64,000 nucleotides of DNA from Pseudacidovorax sp. RU35E (lineage in GTDB: Bacteria > Pseudomonadota > Gammaproteobacteria > Burkholderiales > Burkholderiaceae_C), in contig NZ_FTMY01000001.1 in assembly GCF_900156165.1 (NCBI RefSeq), forward strand, positions 558,001-622,000, in the 5' to 3' direction. The position numbers and the translations under genes were made by a program. The notes under the pieces were generated by a model that had not been told where the DNA came from, searched no databases, and saw only the letters and a list, made by a program, of their open reading frames with translations. Of this stretch, positions 24,365 through 31,624 are shown in pieces (positions within the stretch are counted from its first letter, which is position 1; each line of letters starts with the position of its first letter).

Positions 24365-25387
24365 TTAGAATTGCACGCCTGCGTCCTGGGCCATCCCGCG
24401 TGCGAGATTTTCTGTCAATTCAAGGCATCGCAGCACAGAATCTTGCCGAAGCACTATCCTCTGACCGACCAGATATCGAGTATCCCCACTTTTTTCGATG
24501 TATTTTTGGTCGATTATTCCCTCAAGATGCGCCAAAAGATGTCTCTGTTGAAAGAAAATATTCAAGGCAGACAAGTCGATTTCTGAAAGATGCACGTCAT
24601 ATTTGGTTCCGAACGCCTCTTTCCACAAGTCACTGCCTTCGTCGAGATTTTGAAACGCGTTCCTCCGCGGTTTTTTGTGCGTCCTAGAGTGCCGTTCATA
24701 CAGGGCTTCCGCGAACCTTTGGAATGCCATGACCACATTTTGTAAGCCAGCTTCCAGAATAAGTCGGCAAAGGTTCTCTGCTGTGTCCGCGTCCGAAACG
24801 CTTGCGCGAACTGCCGGCAGAGACGCAACGCTCGCCCTGACCGCCGACAGCGACTGGCGAAACACATGTTCAGCTGCGCTCGTCCCGCAGGCTGGGCAGA
24901 AGAACGCAGAGCCGACCACAGCATACTGACATGCGCATTTCTCGCAGGAAATTTTCAGCCGCATCGGGTCTGCCGCACTAACAGGCAGTATCACTTCTCT
25001 TGGCGCTTTGGATACGTTCATTGTAATCTTGATGAACGCATTGCGACGCTGGCGCTGGTTCCATTCGGACGCGTCGGCTTCCATCGCCTCGTCAATAATA
25101 TTAGTTAGTACGCCCATTGCTTTAGCCTTCTGGTACTCGACCTGCTCGGTAGTAAACCATGATCGAGCGGGAGCCTCATGGCCGCAAAAAGGGCAGTATG
25201 CTGCCTCATCCTTTACTTTGTCGCTCCACCAGTCGGCCGCAAGAACCTTGAACGTGAATAGGCAATCTGACGCCGGACATTCGCGGTCGATATAGCCTTC
25301 CAAGTCAATGGGAACTGAATCTGTAACGTCTACCTTAAGCTGATTGCGTTCCAGCTGTTCCAGCTCACGAATAAGTTTCTCGAACAT
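24365..25387 (-). CDS. Zinc-ribbon protein with C-terminal HEPN-like domain
   Basis: A 340-residue protein that I cannot assign to a named gene. Two zinc-ribbon halves are visible: C37/C42 with C65/C68 (CPFCGHE), and C148/C151 with C164/C167 (CEKC ... CPACG). A helical region follows and ends in FFQQRHLLAHLEGIIDQKYI, where R282 and H287 form R-x4-H, the motif of HEPN-superfamily RNases and toxins. The start has GAGGA at a good distance. It lies convergent to the OLD nuclease gene and its GC is well below that of the late genes. An RNase or abortive-infection role is inferred, not shown. Confidence 0.75.
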   Translation of the reverse strand: MFEKLIRELEQLERNQLKVDVTDSVPIDLEGYIDRECPASDCLFTFKVLAADWWSDKVKDEAAYCPFCGHEAPARSWFTTEQVEYQKAKAMGVLTNIIDEAMEADASEWNQRQRRNAFIKITMNVSKAPREVILPVSAADPMRLKISCEKCACQYAVVGSAFFCPACGTSAAEHVFRQSLSAVRASVASLPAVRASVSDADTAENLCRLILEAGLQNVVMAFQRFAEALYERHSRTHKKPRRNAFQNLDEGSDLWKEAFGTKYDVHLSEIDLSALNIFFQQRHLLAHLEGIIDQKYIEKSGDTRYLVGQRIVLRQDSVLRCLELTENLARGMAQDAGVQF

Positions 25388-25575
25388 GCTCAGTCCTCTT
25401 CTTTAAGACGCGAGAGCAGTAGCCCTTGGCTCTTTATGCGTTGCGTAATCGTTGCTGCGTCCGAGGTGGCCAAGCAGCAGACGCGATCTCAGATTTAGTG
25501 ATGGACGCACCTCTTTTCGAATCCATATTGGGTTGAGGCCGCGCCCTACTAAGCCCACTGCGCAAATAATGAAGG

Positions 25576-25794
25576 CTACTTCGCGCTCGCGCCAGCCAAG
25601 CACTCTAGCGCAAACTGAACGCAGTAAGGAGCAGCCGAATGGGTGGATACGTCCATTGGCGCGCAGTAGGAGCGCATCATCCGCTCGCTCACCCCAATCT
25701 GGCGGGCAGCGCCACGTTGGGAGAGCCCCGCCCGTTCGATCAGGGTGCGGATGTAGGCGGGGTCCGGGTTGTGCTTACTTGCGTCGGGCAGCAT
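25576..25794 (-). CDS. Small helix-turn-helix regulator
   Basis: A 72-residue protein beginning MLPDASKHNPDPAYIRTLIE and containing LIERAGLSQRGAARQIGVSERMMRSY, a clear helix-turn-helix of the phage/XRE kind (residues 18-42). The rest is a short helix with cysteines. Its start lies 20 bases inside the end of the upstream gene 25775-26440, so translation is probably coupled. It may bind the palindrome at 26497-26513 ahead of its own operon; that link is inference. Confidence 0.7.
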   Translation of the reverse strand: MLPDASKHNPDPAYIRTLIERAGLSQRGAARQIGVSERMMRSYCAPMDVSTHSAAPYCVQFALECLAGASAK

Positions 25795-26440
25795 TGGAAA
25801 TGGCGCGCTTGCGCGCGGCTTGGTACAGGGGATGGCCCTCGAACAGCACCACGCGTCCGCGGTCGAAGTAGTCGACCATCGAATCCGTGTTGTTCTCGTA
25901 GCCGGTGGGGATGATGCCGTGCAGATCGTTGCCGTAGTCGCGGTCATAGATGGTGACGCAGGCGCGGCCGTCAACACGGTTGTCCAGGCTGTAATGGACG
26001 CGGGCCTTGAGCTTGCCCTTCGTGACGGCGAAGACACCGAAGCGCACGCCGACGAACTGCTCCGCAGCGGCTTGCATGCGCGCGGCGTAGGTGGCGACTT
26101 CGGCCGTCTTTGCTGCGGTCGCCAGGATGTCGCGCGTGGTGGCGATGGCCAGCAGCTCGTCGAGGTAGGGGCGCCCGTGCATCTTGCCGTTGATGAGGAA
26201 CATTGCGCGCAGGCCGCCGAAGGCGCGGGATAGGCGGTTGTCCCGGATCACCCGGCCATCTTCTAGGTACACGACAAACGACACGTCGCCGGCAACGGCA
26301 TCGGCGCCGGTGATGGCGCCGGAACCGGAGCCGCTGCCGTAGAAGCCTTGGCAGTAGACGCCGAGGCCGACGAGGCGCTCCGGCTGGGTTGCAAGGGGGC
26401 GGACTTCGTCGGCGGTGAGGATCAGTTGCGTCGGGTGCAT
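25775..26440 (-). CDS. Unknown phage-type protein, 221 residues
   Basis: Starts MHPTQLILTADEVRPLATQP. The first half has a Gly/Ser-rich turn (CQGFYGSGSGSGAITGADA) and strands, the second half a helix followed by strand-rich HYSLDNRVDGRACVTIYDRDYGN. The C-terminus is basic. I do not recognise the family. High-GC codon use matches the phage late genes and differs from the low-GC neighbours on either side. It is the first gene after the operator-like palindrome and overlaps the small regulator downstream. Confidence 0.65.
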   Translation of the reverse strand: MHPTQLILTADEVRPLATQPERLVGLGVYCQGFYGSGSGSGAITGADAVAGDVSFVVYLEDGRVIRDNRLSRAFGGLRAMFLINGKMHGRPYLDELLAIATTRDILATAAKTAEVATYAARMQAAAEQFVGVRFGVFAVTKGKLKARVHYSLDNRVDGRACVTIYDRDYGNDLHGIIPTGYENNTDSMVDYFDRGRVVLFEGHPLYQAARKRAISNAARRK

Positions 26441-26496
26441 GGTGGCTCCGGTAGGGTTCGCCGCGCCGGGAATCGGCTGGCATGGGCTGAATCATA

Positions 26497-26513
26497 TAGG
26501 CGAAAATCGCCTA
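26497..26513. promoter_or_regulatory. Perfect 7-bp palindrome, likely repressor operator
   Basis: TAGGCGA-AAA-TCGCCTA is a perfect inverted repeat with a 3-base centre, located 57 bases upstream of the leftward ATG at 26440 in a 140-base gap. Its form suits a dimeric helix-turn-helix repressor. The small regulator encoded two genes downstream is the obvious candidate ligand. Confidence 0.55.
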
Positions 26514-26579
26514 ATTCAACGATGACCCTCGAACGCGATCAACCATCCTCGGCGCGGACGCCCCTGCCGATGCCGCTCG

Positions 26580-26870
26580 TCAGGTGTCGAGCTGAACCGA
26601 GAAGTACGCCTCCCCCACGTCGCCCAGCTCGCGCATGCCTGCAAGGCGCGCCTTGTCGAAGGCTGCAGCCCATAGGCTCGCCTCGCGTATCTCGTCCTTG
26701 CTGAGGTCTTCCGCGCTGCTGTCCTGGACGGCCTCAAAGGCGCGCAGGGTGTGCGCCAAGTCGTCCCCGAGCAGGCGATTCAACTCGCGAAGAAAGCGGG
26801 CTTCAGCGCTGCGCAGAAGGTCCGCCGGTGTGTCGGCGGGGGTGTCGATGAGGCGGGCAGAGACGGACAT
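26580..26870 (-). CDS. Unknown small phage-type protein
   Basis: A 96-residue, largely helical and acidic protein starting MSVSARLIDTPADTPADLLR, with FLRELNRLLGDDLAHTLRAFEAVQ in the middle. No membrane segment or metal motif. It starts 11 bases after the stop of the amber-interrupted gene upstream and belongs to the same leftward run of small genes. Family not recognised. Confidence 0.65.
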   Translation of the reverse strand: MSVSARLIDTPADTPADLLRSAEARFLRELNRLLGDDLAHTLRAFEAVQDSSAEDLSKDEIREASLWAAAFDKARLAGMRELGDVGEAYFSVQLDT

Positions 26871-26881
26871 GGAACCTCCGA

Positions 26882-27097
26882 TCAGAACGGGGCAGGGGAG
26901 CGGACGACGTCGACGGGGCCGATGCCGTCATAGACCACGGCGCCGCTGGAGCTGGTGACGATCCATCGGCCATTGATGCCTTCGGCGGGCGCGACGTCGT
27001 AATCCTCGGGCGGGAGAGGCAGGACGATCTCGTCCCGGACGGTGTCGCTGTACTAGGCGGGCACGCGGAGCAGGGTGGGGTGGCCGAACAGGCTCAT
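26882..27097 (-). pseudogene. Small gene interrupted by in-frame amber codon
   Basis: A leftward frame of 72 codons from ATG at 27097 to TGA at 26882 reads MSLFGHPTLLRVPA, then TAG (27053-27055), then YSDTVRDEIVLPLPPEDYDV and GRWIVTSSSGAVVYDG to the end. The part after the stop is protein-like and has no nearby ATG of its own. The ATG starts three bases after the upstream gene stop and the frame ends 11 bases before the next start, so the reading frame fits an operon gene. It is either broken by one base change (for example CAG or TGG to TAG), misread in sequencing, or read through. Confidence 0.6.
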
Positions 27098-27100
27098 GGC

Positions 27101-27436
27101 TTACGGGGTTGGGATGAACTTCGACAGGAGCCCCCAGTGCACTGGCGGCAACTCTTTTTCCTTGCTGCATGGACGGACAAGCCACAGCTGCGAGAACTCG
27201 TGAATGCGGTCATCGATGACCTGCGCTTCGGTGCCGGCCAAAAGCCAGCCAAGGTCAGCGGGGCAGGGCAACAACACGGGGTCCGCCATGAACAAGGCTG
27301 TCCGATGGCTTGCGACGCCTGAGCGCACAGTCACCTCGATCCGTCGGATGAACCGCTGAAAGTTGTTGTGCGGCCAGACAGACACCTCCACACGGCCGAC
27401 CACGGGCGCCGGGTACTCGGCCCGGCGCAGACGCAT
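27101..27436 (-). CDS. Unknown phage-type protein at head of leftward operon
   Basis: 111 residues from ATG at 27436 (MRLRRAEYPAPVVGRVEVSV). A longer version with GTG at 27472 is possible but would start inside the LexA box. The sequence is strand-rich with basic patches and contains FMADPVLLPCPADLGWLLAG. Family not recognised. It is the first gene of a leftward run reaching 25576 and faces the SRAP cassette across the LexA box. Confidence 0.6.
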   Translation of the reverse strand: MRLRRAEYPAPVVGRVEVSVWPHNNFQRFIRRIEVTVRSGVASHRTALFMADPVLLPCPADLGWLLAGTEAQVIDDRIHEFSQLWLVRPCSKEKELPPVHWGLLSKFIPTP

Positions 27437-27471
27437 GCCTTTGGAACGGAGGGTGCGGACTTCACAGAACA

Positions 27472-27487
27472 CTGGGCAAATATACAG
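27472..27487 (+). promoter_or_regulatory. LexA (SOS) box before the SRAP cassette
   Basis: CTGG-GCAAATAT-ACAG has the same half sites and 8-base spacing as both boxes in front of lexA in this window. It ends 20 bases before the ATG of the first cassette gene (27508), where it would cover the promoter. It also lies just ahead of the divergent leftward operon. SOS induction is inferred from the match. Confidence 0.72.
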
Positions 27488-27507
27488 TGTTTCTGTAGAC
27501 TGAATCC

Positions 27508-27705
27508 ATGGACAAACACGATGACGAAATCTGGATAGCAGCCTGCGCGCACCGCCTGCAGCAGCACTGGCGCACGGTCGAATCTAGCGAGCTGGCGGCC
27601 ACGGCGCGGCAGATTGCGCATGACCCCGAGCTTCGCGCCTTGGCGCCCAGCACTGCCGCGGCTCGTTGGCTTGCCCCGGTCAAGGCGCCTGCGCGTGGGG
27701 ATTGA
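27508..27705 (+). CDS. Small protein of SRAP cassette
   Basis: A 65-residue protein, MDKHDDEIWIAACAHRLQQH at the start and AAARWLAPVKAP near the end. Short proteins with the WIAACAHRLQxxW pattern accompany phage and mobile-element gene sets in related bacteria; their function is unknown to me. It starts 20 bases after the LexA box and overlaps the next gene, so it is the first gene of the likely SOS-controlled unit. Confidence 0.65.
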   Translation: MDKHDDEIWIAACAHRLQQHWRTVESSELAATARQIAHDPELRALAPSTAAARWLAPVKAPARGD

Positions 27706-27940
27706 CCAAGGGCTGATCCTTGTTTGCGGCGCGCTGGCTGCCTGGCTATCGCAGGACCTTAGCAAGGCGCGGGCGCGGTGGGCCTGTGTGTTCGGCTTGG
27801 CCTCGCAGCCGTTCTTCCTGGCTGCGACCCGGCAGGCCGGCCAGCTCGGTATGTTCGCGCTGGCGATGCTGTACACGGTCGCCTGGGCACGTGGAGCATG
27901 GTCCTACTGGCTGCGGCCGGCGCTGCGCCGCAGAATGTGA
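27695..27940 (+). CDS. Small two-segment membrane protein
   Basis: From GTG at 27695 the product is 81 residues with hydrophobic segments around residues 5-19 (GLILVCGALAAWLS) and 52-68 (GMFALAMLYTVAWARG). The frame is open further upstream but GTG overlaps the end of the preceding gene by 11 bases, which fits translational coupling. Only three bases separate it from the SRAP start. Function unknown. Confidence 0.6.
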   Translation: MGIDQGLILVCGALAAWLSQDLSKARARWACVFGLASQPFFLAATRQAGQLGMFALAMLYTVAWARGAWSYWLRPALRRRM

Positions 27941-27943
27941 AGG

Positions 27944-28612
27944 ATGTGCAATCGTTACGTCGCCCCCAATGAGCTGGAGATGGAACGGCTGTTCCACATT
28001 GGCCGCGCCAATCCCGTTCCTTGGCCGCGGACGATCTTCCCGCGAAGCCCCGGCCCTTTCATTCGCCGTGCTCGCGACGACGCCGGCTACTCGCGCGAGC
28101 TGGCTGTAGGGCAGTGGGGCCTGATCCCCTGGTTTGCGAAAGAGCCGCGACTCAAGTTCTCGACCAACAACGCGCGTAGTGAAGAGCTGGAAGCCAAGGC
28201 GACGTTTCGCGATCCCTGGAGGCGCGGGCAGCGGTGCATCATCCCGGCCCTCACATTTGACGAACCGAATTGGGAGACGGGCAAAAACCAATGGTGGACC
28301 TTCCGCCGCACCGATGGTGAACCATGGGGCTTGGCCGGCCTGTGGAACATCTGGACGGACCGGTCCACGGGTGAGGTTCACGAGAGCTACACGATGCTGA
28401 CTATCAACGCGGACGAGCACCCGCTGATGAGCCGCATGCACAAGCCGGATCCAAAGCTGCCGCCCGACCAGCAGGACAAGCGCAGCGTTATCCCGCTGGA
28501 GCGCGGTGATTGGGATCAGTGGCTTGCGGGCACAACTGCAGATGCTAATGCCTTGCTCCGCTTGGCACCCGTCAATGTTTTTGATGCCCGGCCGGCGGGT
28601 GAAATAGCGTGA
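27944..28612 (+). CDS. SRAP-domain protein (HMCES/YedK family)
   Basis: A 222-residue protein opening with MCNRY, the SRAP hallmark in which Cys2 becomes the N-terminal residue that crosslinks to abasic sites in single-stranded DNA. The conserved GQWGLIPWF, STNNARSEEL (Asn of the active site) and DEHPLMSRMH (His) segments are all present. The family protects abasic sites at stalled replication and is linked to the SOS response by genome context. Here it is the last gene of a three-gene unit behind a LexA box, which fits that link well. GAAGG precedes the ATG. Confidence 0.92.
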   Translation: MCNRYVAPNELEMERLFHIGRANPVPWPRTIFPRSPGPFIRRARDDAGYSRELAVGQWGLIPWFAKEPRLKFSTNNARSEELEAKATFRDPWRRGQRCIIPALTFDEPNWETGKNQWWTFRRTDGEPWGLAGLWNIWTDRSTGEVHESYTMLTINADEHPLMSRMHKPDPKLPPDQQDKRSVIPLERGDWDQWLAGTTADANALLRLAPVNVFDARPAGEIA

Positions 28613-28769
28613 GCGATGGTGTAACAGGGACGAACGATTTTCGAATTGCGAGAGGATGCAAAGAAGCGTCTGTAGATGGCGCGTTAGCTTACGATCAAGA
28701 GTCCAAGTTCCCTTACGCGCGTCTGCCTGCAGTTTCTCTATTTGGTTGGCTTACGTGCATTTGGCACAG

Positions 28770-29840
28770 TCATGTACAGGTGGAATCCTCAAATATTTGC
28801 CAGGGAAACCCCTGCTGATACTTCGTTTGAAAATTGCCTTTCGGATCGGCTACTATGTATGTCATGGGGCCAAATGAGGCCGGATCTAGGAATTGCTTCT
28901 GCTTGTTAGTGGCTCTATTCAGATAGGTCGCCGTTGTGTAAGCAATTACATCCGCTAGCTCAAGCCCAGTTTCGGAACCCGGTTGCACAAATTTCGGTTC
29001 TGGTACCGGAATTCCACGCGAAATAAATGAAAAAACGAGAGACTTGTGTAGTCCTAAAAATTCGTCTCTTGCCCATCCTTGGATCGCTTCCTCTCCACTA
29101 ACTGGCTTGTCAGCATCAAAAATGAAATGCGGTTGCACTTCCGAGGATCCAGCAAGTTCAGTCATCATTAGAATTAGATGATTGTATAGATCCCTTTTGC
29201 AGAACTCCTCTTGCGCTCGTCCCGCATCACCGCTCTTCCTGTGAACCATGGCCACCGCAGCTACCGGGTACAAATACATTCCAGGAATGCAAAAAAAATC
29301 AGCAATGTCTGATATTAAAGCTCTATAACCGTCTTCACTTAATTGTGATGGGTTTTTCTTTCTTCCCTCAGGTGATTTAAGCTCTGTCATGTGAATTCGC
29401 CACGAGTCCGGATGAATATGCGGCGCATGTTTTTGCTTGATTTCATCGATTTTGCTTTTTAGAAGTTCGTGGTCCTTCTCTTTGATTCCGACCATGCCAT
29501 AGCAGTAAATCTGTGGCGTAGTTGCCAATCGAAAGGCCTCGTCGCCGTAAAAAAAATTAATAGAGCCATAATTGCTCAGCGGCAGAGAAAAATCTACCGG
29601 CTTGTTGCAATTGGGGCAGGTGAGCACTATGCCCGCCCTGCGAAATAGCCGTCCATCATTCGTGAGCACTGGACCAAGCGGAGGGCGCTCTGCTAAATAG
29701 TCAACATCGAATTTAGTTTCGCATTCTAGGCAGTTCCCCTTTGGTAAATTTAGAAAATTAGGAATTGATCTGGCTGATGCAGAAATCTTGTTAAAAATCT
29801 TTGCGTCTGGGCGATGTAGCCGCGCGTGATGTTTTTTCAT
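28770..29840 (-). CDS. Zinc-ribbon DUF3800-like protein (RNase H-fold nuclease candidate)
   Basis: From ATG at 29840, with AGGA eight bases before it, the product has 356 residues; the frame extends upstream through a poly-G tract but that part is low-complexity and unlikely to be translated. Near the N-terminus are CLEC and CPNC, a zinc ribbon. The rest has the DUF3800 layout: a FFYGDEAFRL turn in place of the usual DESG, a helix and RIHMTELKS, then FIFDADKP and a C-terminal LELADVIAYTTATYLNR. DUF3800 proteins are often found in defence loci. GC is far below the host average. Enzymatic activity is not shown. Confidence 0.68.
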   Translation of the reverse strand: MKKHHARLHRPDAKIFNKISASARSIPNFLNLPKGNCLECETKFDVDYLAERPPLGPVLTNDGRLFRRAGIVLTCPNCNKPVDFSLPLSNYGSINFFYGDEAFRLATTPQIYCYGMVGIKEKDHELLKSKIDEIKQKHAPHIHPDSWRIHMTELKSPEGRKKNPSQLSEDGYRALISDIADFFCIPGMYLYPVAAVAMVHRKSGDAGRAQEEFCKRDLYNHLILMMTELAGSSEVQPHFIFDADKPVSGEEAIQGWARDEFLGLHKSLVFSFISRGIPVPEPKFVQPGSETGLELADVIAYTTATYLNRATNKQKQFLDPASFGPMTYIVADPKGNFQTKYQQGFPWQIFEDSTCT

Positions 29841-30433
29841 CGCATATGTCCTGAGTTTGGAGCAAACCGATTTCATCGGTGCACGAACTTTACTGGCGTA
29901 GCAGGCCGTTAGGCTACTCGCGAAGTGAAAAATGGACGAGCGTGCCCCCCGGCGAGGCCGCGGCGGGGGGGGGGGGCTAGGTGGCAACTGCGGCTCAACC
30001 AGTGCTGGGACATACACGTCTAAGCTACTTTTATGGGAAAGCAGCGCATGCCCAAAGGGTGGGTCGAACAATCGCTTTCACGTGGACGGCGCCTTCCGGT
30101 GAGTGGATGGCTGGCAAACATTGTTGGATGTGACGCCGCACTTCCTCAAGCCTGTGCACGCGCCGATCACTACCCGATCGCGAAGCAAGCCTAGGTCGCT
30201 ACCAGCAAAACGTGACTAGTGCGCTGCCACCAAGGCGGTGAGGATCGCATGTCCACTTAGGCTGTGCATCTGGGTCTTCAACAAAGAAAGTCTGCCGTGT
30301 AAGGTTAATGATGGCGTTCCGGGGGCGCACAATAGGCGAAAGTCTTGCAAGCGCACCGTCACTACTCGATTAATCGGTATTTGCTAGAAGCGTAGGATGA
30401 TGTAAATTCGTGCTTGCCGATACGGAGAAGAGC
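29841..30433. other. Divergent intergenic region with 12-G tract
   Basis: About 590 bases between divergent low-GC genes. It contains a run of twelve G at 29965-29976. A 53-codon rightward frame from ATG near 30032 is possible but has no support. Two loosely similar stretches around CACTACCCGATCG (near 30167) and CACTACTCGATTAATCG (near 30359) may be a decayed repeat. No confident gene or promoter was identified. Confidence 0.45.
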
Positions 30434-31132
30434 ATGAACCTCAACAACCCCGCTGCACGTCTCTACGAGTTCTTGATGAGAGCACGAGCGTACCCAAAGG
30501 ACCGTAAATCTCGTGAAGTGCTGTACGAGCTTTTAGATACGGAAAATGATGGCGATCTATTCGAACGCTTTGGTCAGTTACGCAAACTTGTAGATGAGAT
30601 CGCTGAAGAAAATAGTCGCCAGGGTTTTACCGGCAGGTTTACAACCTATTGGGTTGGCCCAGTACAACGAGCGTTTCAAAACGTCCATTTCTCTGGGACC
30701 TGGAACACCTTCATTGATTCGCTCGATGAAACGGCGATAATGTTTTTGGAGAGTACTGTCGACATCTTAAACGAACGCATTGTGAAGCTTGAAGAGGAAG
30801 ATTTAGAAAATTATCGCGCCAGGCTGAACGAAATACTAGAAAAGGTACTCGCTTCCAATGAATCCGAGGAATTTAAAATATACTTTAAGAATTCCGTTGG
30901 AAAAATAATAGATACTCTGGATAACTATAAAATTACGGGTGACAAAGCGCTATTTTCGGCATTTAACGAGGCTGTCGGTGGGATGGTAACAGACGAGAAC
31001 CTGAGAACGCAGGCGGACAGGTCGGATTTCATTAAAAAAGCCTTTGCTGTTTTAAAGTCTGGGCTTGACTTGGCCTCCAAGATGAAAGGGGCGAGCGAGG
31101 CTATAAGCTATTTTCAAGACAAGATTCAATAG
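30434..31132 (+). CDS. Unknown helical protein, 232 residues
   Basis: Starts at ATG 30434 with GGAG seven bases upstream (a GTG at 30410 is less likely). The sequence begins MNLNNPAARLYEFLMRARAY and is almost wholly helical and charged, with ILNERIVKLEEEDLENYRAR likely to form a coiled coil. The C-terminus (KKAFAVLKSGLDLASKMKGA) is amphipathic. No catalytic motif recognised. Base composition is the most AT-rich in the window, so it is almost certainly imported. It is divergent from the DUF3800-like gene. Confidence 0.65.
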   Translation: MNLNNPAARLYEFLMRARAYPKDRKSREVLYELLDTENDGDLFERFGQLRKLVDEIAEENSRQGFTGRFTTYWVGPVQRAFQNVHFSGTWNTFIDSLDETAIMFLESTVDILNERIVKLEEEDLENYRARLNEILEKVLASNESEEFKIYFKNSVGKIIDTLDNYKITGDKALFSAFNEAVGGMVTDENLRTQADRSDFIKKAFAVLKSGLDLASKMKGASEAISYFQDKIQ

Positions 31133-31624
31133 CGCGCGGTGCTCAGGGGCGAGGCGAAAAGAGGGAATCTCTGCCAGCGGGAGATAGCCCTTGTGCTGAC
31201 CGATAGCTGCGTTATCAGCCGCGAATTTTTCGAGACCATGAAGCCGCGGCCCACCGGCTGCCCGCACCTCTCATACTCGATGAGGTCTTCGGCGACACTG
31301 CCCTTAGCGCCTTGACTGCCGGTTGTGATGGGCTTGGTCGTCGTTCAGCAGTTGCACAAGCCTGCGGATGAATTCGGCCAGGCCTACCGAAAAGCTGCAC
31401 TAGGCGTGCCGCGTAGGGCGTCCATGATGCGCACGCCAAATGTCATAGCAATCCCAGGTCATCAAAATCGGTGTAGGTTCTGGTGTAGGTTACTCCAAGA
31501 ATCCGCACTTTTCCCTTGAGGCTGCAGTCATCGAGGATCACGATATTCATGGCCGCCCATTTTGCCTTCAGCATTGGCGGACTCTCGCGGCCTCTTCAAA
31601 GGGCACGCGCTGGCGGCGGGGACC
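31133..31624. other. Transition from accessory region to chromosome
   Basis: About 490 bases without a convincing gene. Leftward frames show short protein-like stretches broken by stops and frame changes (for example AEDLIEYERCGQPVGRGF near 31290-31240), which look like a decayed gene. The sequence GGTGTAGGTT is repeated directly at 31470-31479 and 31482-31491. Base composition rises to the host level from about 31.55 kb. Confidence 0.45.

Noticed and set aside
22006-25387. Gabija-type (GajA/GajB) defence pair
   Set aside because: The OLD protein is not followed by a UvrD-like helicase, and the neighbour is a zinc-ribbon/HEPN protein on the other strand.
25403-25603. Leftward 66-codon frame before the zinc-ribbon/HEPN gene
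   Set aside because: No ribosome site or family likeness; it overlaps the end of the small regulator.
28660-28720. Possible tRNA fragment as attachment site after SRAP
   Set aside because: Some tRNA-like words appear, but no acceptor stem, T-arm consensus or CCA end could be formed.
28609-28818. Rightward 69-codon frame starting in the SRAP stop codon
   Set aside because: Although it overlaps the SRAP stop by four bases, the product shows no pattern and runs into the end of the opposite DUF3800-like gene.
30032-30193. 53-codon rightward frame in the poly-G intergenic region
   Set aside because: Short, without ribosome site or homologous pattern recognised.
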